Shown here: positions 15,101 through 30,100 of the stretch, in pieces | Numbering within the stretch: position 1 is the first letter of the stretch | Layout of the letters: each line of letters starts with the position of its first letter | Made by a program: the position numbers and the translations under genes | Notes under the pieces: generated by a model | Databases searched by the model: none | Seen by the model: only the letters and a program-made list of their open reading frames with translations | What the model was told of the DNA's origin: nothing | NCBI RefSeq assembly: GCF_964355755.1 | Contig: NC_092678.1 | Coordinates: 12,498,922 to 12,558,921 of the forward strand | DNA: 60,000 nt | Direction of reading: 5' to 3' | Source of the DNA: Antedon mediterranea | Lineage: Eukaryota; Echinodermata; Crinoidea; Comatulida; Antedonidae

Positions 15101-18100
15101 AATATTCCTATTTATGTCCCTCGAGGTTCATTACAATTTATATTTAGTAGTCCCACGGACTTCATCTTAGCCACTCCCCCGAGTGCTAAGGCCAAATTTA
15201 TGATACCCTACTTTCTATGTAGTTACAGTTAGTTCTTGACGATAATAATAATACCACGAATTTAGGTTACACCCTTCGGCCGCGAAAACGTTTCTGTACA
15301 AATATGATACCGATTGGCTTTATTTCATTCAACAGCGACCATAATCTCGGCAATTACAGGATAGATAAACTATTTTATTATTGATGTGCTTATAAATTAA
15401 GACTCATGTAAACAGCTTGATTACATCATTTTACAGACAAACGAAACTTTTTTAAACCTACTGTTTCAAAAACTGAGTATAATACTGTATACGTTTTCAT
15501 AAGTAAGTGCATATACATTTTCGTGTTTTCATTGACGAGATTGTAATAGTAACTTCAGTAACTATTACAGTACTTATTTATTATACGACACAAGACAATT
15601 GTATCTGACAGGTACGTACATTATTCTAAAAAATAAGTCTAGATAGATCCCTTAGGCGTCATAAATCACAGGCCAACAAATCAGTACTCATGACAGAAAT
15701 TCGACCCAGTTTGGTTCACACAAATGTTTACAGGAAGTTCAACACCACAACCGATGATTTGCCCTAAATATTTAGGTAGACTACAGTTTAATTTTTCACT
15801 GAATAGGAGCTTGAATTTCCGATTTCCATTTCACAGAATGTCTAGGTCTATTTATTTAGTTTGGTTCTTATAATATATAAATACAATCAACTTTATTACT
15901 GCGGTTCCATCACCACCACCACGTGCTGCCGCCCAATTCCCGTACATACATTTCCATTTCTCCCTAATTTCTTTAATCCACATAAATTAATTGTCCTTTA
16001 TGGAATCCAGTATTGGTTTTGTTGTCTCTATTTCTGAATACCCCAATTAGGGGGACACTTCCGTTTTTGTTTAGTGTCCCAAAAAAGTCCCCGTCCGTGG
16101 ATTCTACTGTATTCGAGAACCATCTGTGAGCACCCCTAGATGGTACGCGAGCGAAGCGAGCGTGCCATCTAGTTTTTATAATTATACAAAATATGAGAAA
16201 AATACTTTTTTTTTAATTAAGGTTGTATGACAAATCTATACTGGAAGTCATTATTGCCTACAATCTGCAACTGTTGAGTTGGTCAGGGTTGGGTTTGGGA
16301 GTAGTATCATGGCACAAATGGAATTGTTCACCTAAGGAATGTACAGTACAGCCAGGTATACATGTATTAAGAGGCAGTTGTAAAAATTGTATATTCTGGC
16401 CAGTAAGTTTCATCCACTAAGACACACAACAGAATGCTGAGTACTTTGGCAATAAAACAAATATGAGAATTCTGTGTACATAATTGAAATATTGGGACAT
16501 ACTTATGAGAATTAATGACATTTTACCAGTTTAAAAGTACAAATTTATTGTATTATAATTATAATGGTTATCCTGCAATTTGGTCAGTGTTATGCCCAAA
16601 TAAGGTCATGTTATGCCTAAATAAGGTCATGTTATGCTTGATTTTAATGATTCACCTGATTGAGCTTCTTCCTGTACTTCTTCTTGAATTCTTTCCATTT
16701 CAACATAAACTTTTTTGTTTTCTTTGTCATATTGTTTAATTCTTCGTCTATGGATCAGAAGAATGATTAAGAAGAGAAGTATTGCAACACCTATTACTGA
16801 ACAAACTACAATAATTATTTCTACTTGAATTTTGGAAGAATATTCGATGGGCCCAAACGTCACATTAATGTTACCATGCTGAATCTGAAAAGAAAAAAAT
16901 TGAATTATAATACTATACACCATTATTTAGTTTTTTGTAAAATAATATTTTGAACTTTTATATTTTGCAGTAGTTTAAAAAAATTCTAAAAAGCATTTAA
17001 AAACATAAATTCTTGGTTGTTGTGGAAAAAGAACAATCATTAATTTGGATATTATACACATAATGAATGTTTATGAGTTGATGGTTAGAATATTTAATAA
17101 TTTGAAAGATTGACTGCTCCCATTTAACGGGTACCAAGAGTACAATCATAGAGGTGTTATAAAAGCCATTATTTGTGATAAAAGATATGTCAATTGCAGA
17201 AGATTTGGCAAAATCAGGAGCAGAGTATTTTATTTTTAAATGAGAGGTTACCTCACTTGGCTTTTAATTGAACTAAAAATTCTATATAATAATATTATAA
17301 AATGTCCTTTTCTGTACCATGCTGTCTAAGAGGTTACTTTTAAAAGGAGGAATAATTAGATTATTATTCTTGTGATCTGGTGACCACAAACATTTGCTTA
17401 CCTTAACTATAGGATGATCTTCACCATCTACTGGATTAGGTTCCTTGTCTGGTACTTCAACAATAACTACTGTACGTGTTATTGAATTTACAGTGCATTT
17501 AACACTTCCTATGAAGACTTCAACATCCTCAATGTCACTAGCAAGGTTGATGTCAGAACCCTAATAATAATAAATCACAATCGGTAAATAACTGATTCAA
17601 TAAGTTCTTTTTCAAATTTTAAAATAAATGTAGCTCAATAATACACTTTACACTGAACAAAAACTAACTAACTAAATAATTATAAAAATTATGAGATTTG
17701 TGTAAACATTTTGTGCAGCAGTAGAAACTAAGTTTGGTTGCTCCTAGCACGCATTGCATGATGTAATCACAACACAAGTAACTTGACTATTCATGACACG
17801 ACTGATGGATCAACCATTGCATCATGATAATAGTCAAATTACTTGCGTTGTCAATTACATCTTTCCATTGTGTTAAGTAGAGTTGATTTAATGCTTTTAC
17901 GCAATACACTGCTGAAGAAATAAAACTATATATTTACAATCAACTTTATAAATTCATCAATATCTTTGTCATATCTGTATATTCCATCTACTACAGTCTC
18001 TCCATAATAAGACATATTATCAAAGGGATAATATATTGGATTAGGGTAAACTGAGAATCCAAAATCACCACTCAATGTAAGAACGAAACCATCAAATGAA

Positions 18101-21100
18101 AAGGTCAAAGGTAAAACTGTCCGGTCTGTCTGTCGTCTGCTACGACAACCTGATGTGGAGAGATCAGCTGGTGGACTTTCACAATCCATCTCCTCATTTG
18201 ACAGAATTATACAGATCTGAAAAAACAACACATCATTTCTTTATTTATTATGTACATTAAAGAACAATTTACAAGGAATTTTCAAAATAATTAATTAATT
18301 TTCATAAAGTCATATACTTTGCTTAAATCTGACAAAACAATTCTACTTAGTAACAATTATAATCAAAATAAATACACAAAAGGCCTATATTGTGTAAATA
18401 AGACAGAAGAGAAATCAGAGTGTTAATGTTGGAAAACAAAAACATGATCTTAAAATTATCTTTACTTGATAATCAGATGCTTTTGGAGATGATTTAATGT
18501 ACAATTACATCAGAGAAGGACCTATGCTTGGTTACTACTAGAGATGCAACACAAGCACGCATGTAACATAAGTGATTTGACCAATCACTAGCGATTGATT
18601 ATTCCAACCTTTACTTTTCATTGGTCAACTCGCTTGCGTTGGGTTTACATCCTTGAGTTGCGTCTCTAGTGGCAACCAAGCTTTAAAGCACTCAGATTTT
18701 ATGGATGGATTATGGATATATTCATATGGATGAATGATATGGATGTAAACATTGTTGACATTTAAGGAAAACCTTTCTTTCTGTTGAAATTTATTATATT
18801 AGAAATGTAAATGTATCTAAAGCTTACATTTTCCGCTGATACGCTATTTAACAACATCGTTGCTTTCTGTACATATTGGAAATTTGTTCCGGTCACTCTG
18901 ATGTTTTGACCACCTCTGCAAAAATAAGCATTTTAAACATTATCATTACATGGAATATGGTGCTTTAAGTATGAAGGAGTTTATTGATTTTACTTCCAAT
19001 TCTTAAAGCCCAACATTGTCACATTGTTTTGTATAATAATTTGATACACTGACCTTTTGTCAAGGTCAGTACAGTTTGTATCTTACTATAGTAAACAACT
19101 CTGCAGGTCTGAACTAGACTAATTGCCCCAACTTTATATTATTGTCTTTTATTATTCTAGTCTACCAGCCGGTGTTATTTTTGTCCTGAAAGCTCAAGCA
19201 GTGTACGTATGAAAGGCCATATGTGTCAAAATATTTTTGTTTTTACTAATATTAAGTCAAAACTCCGTCAGGAACCCAGATTAGGTCTGAACATTCCTTA
19301 AGACTATAATTCTCAAGTATTTTTTTAGATAATAAAATGTTTCTGTCCATTTACAAAATTAAGTATATTAATCTCTCTTCTTCGAGGGCTTGCAGCTAAG
19401 GCTATCGCTTAGGTCTAGCATTTTAAGAACATAACATAACACCAGTATTGGAACAGCTACATTTGGTGGCCAGTTGAGAAGAGAGTAATGTACAAGATAC
19501 TTCATCACATTTAAATCACTCCAAAACATGGCTCCAACATTTCTATCTAAAACATTTTCAAGCCAAAACGGACACTGAGGTCATCACTCAGGCCTATACC
19601 TAGACTGCCTTCAAAAAAATATTATGGACAACGCGCCTGTTTCTGGTCAGCTGCTCTTTGGAACGCCCTTCCAAACTCAATCAGGAATGCCGAATCACTC
19701 GACACATTCAAACAACTTCTCAAATCTCACCTTTTTATTTTGCATTTTCATTATTAAGCTTTTGCTCTTTTATAACATTTTCTGTTGATTGTTCAACGCT
19801 TTGAGATGCCCTGTATTTTGCGGTATATTAAATTGAACATTATTATTATATAATTAAGAAAATTTTTCTTACGCTTGAATGCCTTTATTAGGTTGGAAGT
19901 CAGTCACTGTGGGATTTGTAGTGTAATTAAATGTAAGACCATCTCTAACAGCATTTCCAAATGTAACTGTTACTGCAACTTCAGCTCCAGATGTTGTATA
20001 GTTTGATGTTGTACAAATCATCTGGTTTTCATTGATACTGTAAAATAAATCAACAGTGGTTAGAATTTTGTAAAGATACATCCTTTTGAAGTACGCTCTA
20101 AAATTAGTAAAATAATGGTCCAGAATTAGGATCCTGGTGTGGATTGCTATCAAAAAGTAATAGAGTATTCCGTGACCATTACATCTATCTGTGGTTTAAA
20201 ATCGGTAAAGATCTGTCTAATAAATAATGCAAAATATAACCTCCTTGGCAGTCCTAATAATCTACATGTCAATCTATATACAAATAAGATTTATTTTGTA
20301 ACATAACCTGCACCTACGTTAGACTAGACGATAATGTAAAGAATGTTATTTCGTACCTTGTAACATAACATTCACTTCCATCAATAGATACCATTACATC
20401 ATTCCCAGTGTTCAGATTGGATCCACTGAATGTTAGTGTAGTTCCACCAGCTTGAATGCCAAACCTTGGACTCAACTCAGATATAAGTGGATTCTAAAAT
20501 GAAATAAAAAAATGTTTAATTTAATAAATATACTAATAAAACACAGGTATTACAATCTGTATGATTAATAATTGTTTTTAATATTTAAAAAAAAAACAAA
20601 TGTTTTTATACAAACATAACCACAAGTTTAAAAGTTAATATATTTATAGTATAAAAATTGGTCAGCGGAAACTATTTCATAAAATTGTTAATATCCTTCT
20701 CTTTTACTAGTAGGAATGAAAGTAGAGGAGAAGAGTGAAATTGCATTAGTTTCACTCTTATCTTGTTCTATCAGGAGTGAAAGTAGAAGAAAAGAGTGAA
20801 ATTGCATTAATTTCACTCTTATCTTGTTCTAGCAGGAATGAAAGTAGAAGAAATAAGTGAATGTATCTTCCCTCTTGGCTGGTTCTAGTGTTCATTTTAA
20901 TATCATGAATACCACAACAAATATACATGATTACTGTAGAATAAACATTTTAAAATAACTTTAGTAATTATATAAAAATATTTATTAAGGTTGACTCTTC
21001 TACATCAAAGCAAGATTGTGAAATTTGAGTGAAAAAATATACCTGATAGAGTATGACTACAGGTGCACTTGTCTTTCCTTGAACAGTTATGATGACGTCA

Positions 21101-24100
21101 CGTTGAGAGACACTATCAAACACAGGAGCTTTACATTTCACACTGTGTATAGTAAATAATACAATTTCCTTTTCACTGATATACACCACAACAATAATTA
21201 TAATAAAAAAAATAACATGCAATGTTACCCCCAATTGTGAGGATGGATCGGAATAATGCATGGCACATGATGCTTAATAAACGAACCAATCAAATAGTTT
21301 ATGGATTCTGTGTGATAAGTTACAGAAGTGCTTTGTACTTCATCTTATGTTAGAATGGTGGTTTTCCATAAAAGTGTTTTTAGAAAATGTTTGTATAAGA
21401 TCAGACAAATCTGAGGCATCTTAACATGGTAGCAGAGTTGTCAAAGATACCCGTCTGTAGGATGGGTATCAACTACTTATATTATGATCTGTTTTGCATT
21501 ACATCAGTGAAAGCTGAATACATACAGTAGCAATCATAATATATTTACTTCTTGTCCATACACACATTATCACAATACACACAGAGAGAGGCATAGTTGG
21601 TTAAACTGAGGGTATTACCTGTGTTGTGCACTGAACCATGAAATAGGTTTGGTTCACGGTTCAATCTCGTGAATAAGTTAGAACACAGAGAGTGTTCTAA
21701 CTTATGGGTTGGATTACATGCATATAGTGCACTATCTTCTGGATGAGATGTTAATCCGTTGGTCCTGTGTGCAACTTGGCTTATGTACAGCCATAAGGAT
21801 TTTACCAGAAACAAGTACAGACTTAGTGCTGCATAATTAATGTAAAATTAAATATTAAAATACCTTTGTAAAGCTATGTTAAATCCATCAGCAACTGTTA
21901 CACATTCTTTGTTATCTATCATAATGTTGTCAATATCTGACATCATCTGTCCAAAATCAGTTCCGAACAGTTCAATGACCTCTGTGAAATCAGGTTCAGG
22001 TTGAGTAGTTACCGTAGCAACAGAAATGGGATGAGTCTGAAAATAATATTAGTAAAACATAAAAGCATGATGGATATTTAAAAAAAACAAACATGATTGG
22101 TGTAATCATAAAAAAACACCATTGGATATTTTGGAGTAAAACCAATTGCTCAAATATCATCATTCAGTACCCTTTTCTTCTAATTTTCAGACTAATTGTT
22201 ATTCTGCCACAAATATATACTGTAATGTAAATTTCACACTATAAACTAGTAATAGAGGGCGACTAGTAAACATCATTTCAAACAAATTTAAGTTAGGCTA
22301 GGATGCTGGATTTTGAAGGAAGATAAAATGATTCCAATTACCTGAATAATAACAGGTAATGGACATTCATTCACTATTGATGAACAGAATGGACTGTAGG
22401 AACATTGGTCTCCAGTACACCAGACACAATCAAGTCCAGACCTAGTGGTGTTCATTGAATAACATCGACTGCAGTCTGGACGTTGAACACTACACTTGTA
22501 CAATGTAACTGGTAAAGAAAAATAGAGAAATTAATGTAAAAATGAAGCATTAACTGATAAAATATCATAATCATTAGCATATTACGAAGGTGTCACTATG
22601 AGTCATGACTTTGTGACTTTGTCTTTGAATATCAAAATGCCGAAAACAACATAATGAAAGAATGATATATATTTTTATCATATTTTGACATTGTTTGTAT
22701 GCATAACATGGATGTATGCTAACTGAAAAATGATGTTTATTCAATTGGTTTTATTCACTAGGTTTTGAAAACACGTCTCAAAGCCTGGTTGGATGAGAGT
22801 AGATAACATTAATATTATTTATGATAACATTTAAGGATAAACTAAAAACTGTAATTCCTATAGGAACAATAATAATTGTGCAAACAAATACTCATTATCT
22901 ACAGGTTTAACACCATAAAATAAGATATAATATTATTTGCACAGAATGACACCAGAAAGATCAGGGAATGAAGTAGGGATTTATAGTATACAAACAAATT
23001 GACTGTAATTTAAAGATTATATCATGCTGTTGTTTGAACAATGTGGTGTTGAGTCAATACTTAGTAAAGTAAATTGTTGTTAAACTTCCTGTTTAAAAGC
23101 TAAACAACCATTTTATGTTCATTAAAGAACAATGTACTATGTTAAAAACAGATAATTGTCTGTCAGCTGAAACCACAGTCTCTGAACTGGGAACCTATCA
23201 TAAAAAAAGTTTTCTGACAAAAAACTGGCAATATTAAAACGTTTTTTTTTATTCTCAATAATCTTTTTTTATTGATTAATTATTTATTTTATTTTATTTT
23301 ATGTCTTTAGGCAATGTGGCCAAGGATTACCAATAGTGAATTAATCACTGTCCTATCAGATAGGTGGTAATCCCCCTGATACAGGGGCTATTGTGTGAAC
23401 CAGTTCACCGGGGTAACCCCCTACTCTTTTTCAAATAATGAACTGGGTTCTTTAAAGTACACACATGTTATAACTGTGTACACTGGACCTACGGTTTATA
23501 GTCCTTATCCGAGAAGACTTGTTCCACCACCAGAACTAGGAGCGAGTCGGCCTCGAACCCTTGCCGATGTTGTTGGCTCTTTAGGTACGGTAAACGGCGC
23601 CCCTGCCTTAACCGCTCGGCCATATGACTCTTAATAACTCTTTGAATAAATTATCCCCAATTTGTAACATAAATGAGACAGATTTGTGGTTGTTAAATGG
23701 CATTCTTAAAATAAATAAATGTTTGTGCACAATTTGATTGATTGCAGTTGACCTTGGGTGAACTACAGTAGCATTCCAAAGCTTGAGCGGTTCTCAGCAT
23801 TTTGGGTAATCTTACCGGTTTTTTTGTCCACTATACACCGCACACTGATTTACTGGTTTTTTGGGAGCACAAAATAAGCAGAAACAGTCAATATAAAAAT
23901 AGGGTTGTTAAAGAGGTACTAGGAATACTGTATTTGTTTCAGGAGTTACATTTTTTTTAATAGAAAATTGAACAGGGGTATGTGGATATGATAACAAAAT
24001 GTATGATGTTATGTTTACCAAGTAAATAATTGATTTAATGATATTTATCAATGTAAACAATCAGGTGAAACCAACCTTGATAAGCATTGTCAATTTCATT

Positions 24101-27100
24101 GTCGTTCCAAAATACTTTAATATATGCGTTTACTTCCTGCTTGTCCTTAGCTGTGTAGTCATACTAAAAAGAAATGTTTCCAAAAAGCAATTAAAAGTAC
24201 ACTTGAATTTCACATAACATTTGGCATAATGCCAAGATGAAATGTGACATTTACAGCAAAATTATACCACAAAAACTTCCTGAAACAACAAGTTTTTGGA
24301 AGTGGAGTTGTTATCGAGAATTCTAGTGGATATGAATCAACTAACATGGAATTGGTAGCAAATCTTTATTAAGTAACAAGCTAGATACATCCATTCATTT
24401 TAAAATAATATCTCTATTAATTTTTGTTGTGGTTTTTAAAAATAGATTTAGGTCTAAGTTTAATAAATAATTATTACAGAGTAAATTTATGAATAGAAAA
24501 TTAATGAAAAAACTTTATAACCACTACTGTATCAGCAAACATAAATTTATTTACATATAGTTATAATAACTCTTTGTATATCTCTTGCTATTGAGATTAA
24601 TTATCAAGCACTCTATAACAAGAGGTTTTGTAACATGTGTATGTACATGGTTAAGTTGTACCATGGACAATAGGTCCATGGTACAACTACAATGTGTCAA
24701 TATTAATGTAATATATTTGTTTCATTATTCATTTGAATGTCACTAAATGCTATTTGATATGTGTACATTTAATCCATCTGTTCAAATGTCTTGGTTGCTA
24801 CTATACTTACAGTGTATTGTGAACATGTGATATTTGCGTTTGATTCATCAACTGATGCTGGAATTCTGACGGTTTGTGCTTCAATTTCCAACTCACATTC
24901 ATAGCTGTTTACCTACAATAAACAGCTCAGACAAATAAATGAACATGTATAATCTAGGTAGGTGTATATTGGTGCTTTTCTACATTATGAAGTAAACTTT
25001 TCTACATTATTAAACTTAAACAATTCTAAATTAATACCCTACTGTATCTCTTGCGGGAATTGTTTCCTGGAACCTTAAAGTAGACGGAAATCTCACACAC
25101 ATCTCACTACTACGCTTCAACTTCCTTTAATTATTTTATAATTAAGTTATTTATATAATATTGTGAACCATGGCTAATTAGCATATTGCATGGTACTCCT
25201 GTGATTAAGTAACAACTCTGTATTTAATGCACAGTGTGCTATTGTTCGCTCTCTGTTCGCTCACGGCTGGCATTGAGCTTATATGTATATGTTAACGCCA
25301 ATATATGGTTTTCTGAGATTTAGTTGTTGTCTGGCCATCTTACTCTAACAATATTCATTGCAAACTAAAAGTATCAAAACTTCATTAATATAGTACTTAA
25401 TCTACAAATTCATTGAAGTTTTTAGTAGTGCACTTTTACCAGCTGATAAGTTTTATAAAAAGAATTTAAGTGCAAATTGCCTGCTATAAAACAGGAAGAA
25501 AGTTTAAATAACTTAGTCTGTCAATGGGTAAAACTTCTTTTCCATTCACATCTTGAATGGAATATAAACATTGAATGGAATAACATTATTGGTCAGTTGA
25601 AATCAGTATTATCATGACTGTACAGCAGTACAACTCAAGAGTTGAAAAAAAGTTTATTTGTGGAAAGTGAAAAGTTTTAATTCTCAATAAATGAATGAAT
25701 TAAAGTTCAGTTTATTTCAGTGTAAATTATCATGGAGGAAATAAATTATGAATTCTTTCATAAAATTATCAACTTTAAATCATGTTTACCTTTGTAGCAT
25801 TTGGTAAATTCATAATTGGTATTCTGACTTCTTTCTGTATATTTGCATGAATAAGTTCCTCATTTGGTTGATAAATTTGTGGACATGACCCTTGACCTTG
25901 AAAACCATTTGGTGGTGATGCTGCCTACATATTTAAACAATAGCTTATAAGTGATATTATAACAATAATTATAACATTTTGGATGCAATAATTACATAGA
26001 TAATTTATCTGTTTGTTCTTCACACCGATAACTGTAGAGGATCTAATGGAAACTGTTAATACGAACCATGGTAACTACTGTAAATTACCGACAAATATCA
26101 CTACAATATAAAGAATACTCCATTATTCTTACTAGTTCTATATCTGGCACCTAATGTTCCATCTGCATAGATTAAAGTATCTTGCCTCAGGACACAAGGC
26201 ATGTATCAGCCACCTCCTAATATAATTCCCATCAGCGTCATACTGTAAACTGAGCAACTCATTCGCACCTTAACAACCCCTTCCAAAAACAATTAGCCAA
26301 CCATGTTGTCTCAAAAAGTGCTTAATTGAGCAATAGAAGTAGTGGCGTATCCAGGATTTTGAAGTTGGGGGGGGCCAGGAATTGCCAATTTGCCGACAAA
26401 ATTGGTGTCATTATCTGTACATACACGACGTCTCTGATATGTTCTAGGATTACATAGTCATATTGTCTTATATGGGATAACGATGCAAAATTAAAACCAA
26501 ACCAACATTATCTGTTAGTATGTTGTATTCATATTACAATAAAGAAAGAATTAGGAAAATCTGATTTGTAGTTTTCGAAATATAGGGTCTAAAACATCGC
26601 CGAAAATGATCGTTTTTAGCCATGAAAGAAGTAAAACAATTTGCGGCCTCAGTTGATAATTCTATTAACTACGCCATTTTTGGTTAAAATAATTACATAT
26701 AATTACGTTTTTTAGTAATTTATTTTATATATCACCATTGGAAATATCAATAAAACATGTTATTAAATGCTTATAAAATATATAAAGTTGTTTACTTAAC
26801 GGAATTCGGACAAATTCATTGCTCTAACTTTGTGTAGTAACGATCAGAGAGATTCATGGTACACGCGCGAGACAAAACATTCCGCTGCGGGTGATTCGCA
26901 TCCACCAATCAAATCAGCTAGAATCCTAAATCATTCAACCGTGAGCAATGCCTATCGCGAGAAAGCTCAGCTTTGATTGGCTTACGATGACATCATATCA
27001 CAAAATGGTGGTTTTGTAGTTGAGCCTCACGGAATATTCTGTTCCAAAAATGAAATACATGGATATTTTTTATGGTATATGTGCTTTTTCTTTAAAAATT

Positions 27101-30100
27101 TTGAATAATAAAGGCCTCATATTGAGAAAAAAAAAACGGGTTTTTGGCACTTATAATAAATATATCTTAGACAAAAAAGCACATGGCATGTGGAACTATA
27201 TAATCTCTTAGCGTAGGAAGACATACAAATCCCAGGTCATGAGAGGCTCAACTGCATGCAAAAACAAGGTTTTAGGGTAAGGTCAATTAAAGACTTTTGA
27301 GTAAACAATCTACCGCGTACGGCCGTACGTACGTGCTACACATTTTTTACGTGTTTCGTTAGATGTAATGAAAATAAAAAATAGTTGATCTGAAGGGATC
27401 AATGATGATATGATATGTAAATAAACAAACACTCAAAAGAATTATGTTTACAGTTAAATTATTGTCAGAATAAATAGTTTATTTTTTTCCCCGGCACCTT
27501 TGTTTGCCGACGGCCGCGATGATGTGCCGACGGAAACGAAATCAGGGGGGCCCCGGGCCCCCCGGCCCCCCTACTGGATACGCCACTGAATAGAAGTTCA
27601 GCTTCCATTTGATTATACAGAACAAAAACGGAAAAAAAGTCATAATTACTTACGTTTCCATTAAAAATAATTTTGTCGTTTGCTGTGCACAATGTTGATG
27701 CATTATGGGTACATTTGTTGTCGTAGACACACCAATCACAAGTAAAGCTTGTAACACATTCAGAACAACTGCAGTATTGAGAATAAAAACAAAACAATAT
27801 TGTTATCTTATAACCTTTGACACGCATGCTACCGATATAAAGATGTTGTTATTCTAATAAAGATAATTATTAAATCATATACTTCATCATTTTTTTATGC
27901 AAAAATGAGGGCCACTATGTTTTAACACTGCAGCCAACTCCTATCACTGAATTAATATAAGTTGATCTATTTCATTGTATTTGATAATTCTAAACAGAAA
28001 TGCATCCAGTAGTAATTTGTTGATTGTAGAGGTAATGGTCTGACCATTGCAAACGCATCATGGATTGCTAAAGTTTAAATTCTTCTCAATTTCATGAATC
28101 CAATTCATTCATTTTTGCATATTTGTTTGTTTTTTGTAAGGAGACCTTTTTTAGGTCCTGATAGTGTCCCAGGGGGTCTACTGTATACTATTTAGATTAT
28201 ATTGTTAATTGGAAATTAACCACTGGAATCAGTTGATACATTTAGGACCAGGTTATAATACTTGTTAAAATCAAAATACAGTAACTCACTGAGTTCAGAG
28301 TTGATAGAGCACTATGACTCTGTGAGTTTGTTATATTGAATAAAAGTACAGTTTTTGGTAAAAATGTAAGAACACAATTGTCCCACACCAACTTCCCTTT
28401 GATTCAAAAGAACCTAAATTTAGGTAAACTTATTGTTGAAATAAAATTCAATAAACAATACAGAAAACTTTAACAACAGAATCAAATCCTTGATGACTTA
28501 ATAGAGAGGTTTACAGTTCTGGTTTCAGTGACAGCAAGTCAGAGGCTGACAAGTTAATACCAAGAAACAGTAAAAGCAAACATTGTTGTATTTCGTATGC
28601 TTGATTAAATAACCTGATTAATAAAGTATGTGAATGAATGGCATTAAAGCATACTTGACTGCACAGGCAAGTCAAGCAAATGCTGTCAAATGGTTGATTA
28701 AGATTGCATATAATTATACCATGGAACTTCCTGGTCACTTATAATTAGCCTAGGTATGTCCATATGCCTGTTCGACATCATGTTACATTTTCTGTGAGGG
28801 TTGTAAAGATCATTCAGGAAAGCAATCATCCTTACAAACCTATACATTTACCAGGCTTAATACTATCTACTCCAAATAACACAAATAATAACTTAACTTA
28901 ATTCAACAATAATAATCAAATGAATCTTTTGAATCAAGTTCAATTATCAAAACCCTAACACTGAACAAACTCTCAGTCTCAGTAACTGTTTTTTTTAAAA
29001 CACAGATAAGAGTACCACTCTCAACAGTTATGTTTTAAATTATACAGTTTTCTCTTACACTCTAAACTAAATTCCTTCAAGTAGTTTATGATTTATGACA
29101 TGCAAATACAGTCAACTTTCCTGTCAGTAAAAATTAGAAACTAAGCTGTCAAAATAATAATATTCTTAAGAATCCAAAAGTTCTGGATATTTGTTTGAAA
29201 ACCTTAGTGTGCTCTAAGACATTGCACTGCTTTTAAAAAGCCACCAGATATTTATTTTGTTCTGATCTCTGAAGACTTTGGACCAACCCAAGACAAGAGT
29301 CTGATTGATAATATTTGAATTTTCAAAAAATACTTAAATAACAAAGATAAATAAAAAAAAAAGTGTTATCTAATCTATAATAAACATGTAACTGATGAGT
29401 TGATTGTCTTGAAAGGAAGATATATTGGTTAATTTGGCTGAACTATCTGATTACAAATAAGGAAGTATTAAACAACAATGATGATTCAGTGTTGACACAT
29501 TATGGTTTTTAATATTTGACAGTGTTTATTCATTTCCTCACAGCTATCAATATTTGCTATCATGGTCCCAATATAAAATCAATTTGAAGGAGCCAATCTT
29601 GTATGCATTGAAAATGTGTGTACAGTACAGTATTACACAATTACAACTGTCCCATTACAACAATTATCAATATATTATATTATGTATTTGATTTCCTTAT
29701 GTATTTAAAGATGACAGTGAGATTATAACAAATTATGTACATTGCAGCAACCTGGTACAGTAGAAACTAATTGTTCCTTTCCTTAAAATAATATGTCACT
29801 TGAATTTCAGATCCTTTTATTTCGTTATTACCTTTAGAAAATATGTGTTTACATTAAAAATTTGAAAGTTAAAGTAGTGAAATTTATTATTACACATGCT
29901 TTAGTCAATTCAGTCACAACAATCAGTACTTACAAAGTAATGGCACTGCAGTCAAAGAATGTGAAGTCAGTGGAAACAAAATCAACATCAGTTACGGATG
30001 AGTGAACTGATAAAATAACATCTAAAAAAGCTGTAATCAAATTATTTAAAGGTTAGCTACTGTGTAGGCCTAGACCTTAATTTCAAATGCATTTCACGGG

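Noticed and set aside
23500-23634. A tRNA-Ser/Leu gene
   Set aside because: A and B boxes are present but the acceptor stem does not close; the sequence continues into a SINE body with an A-rich tail.
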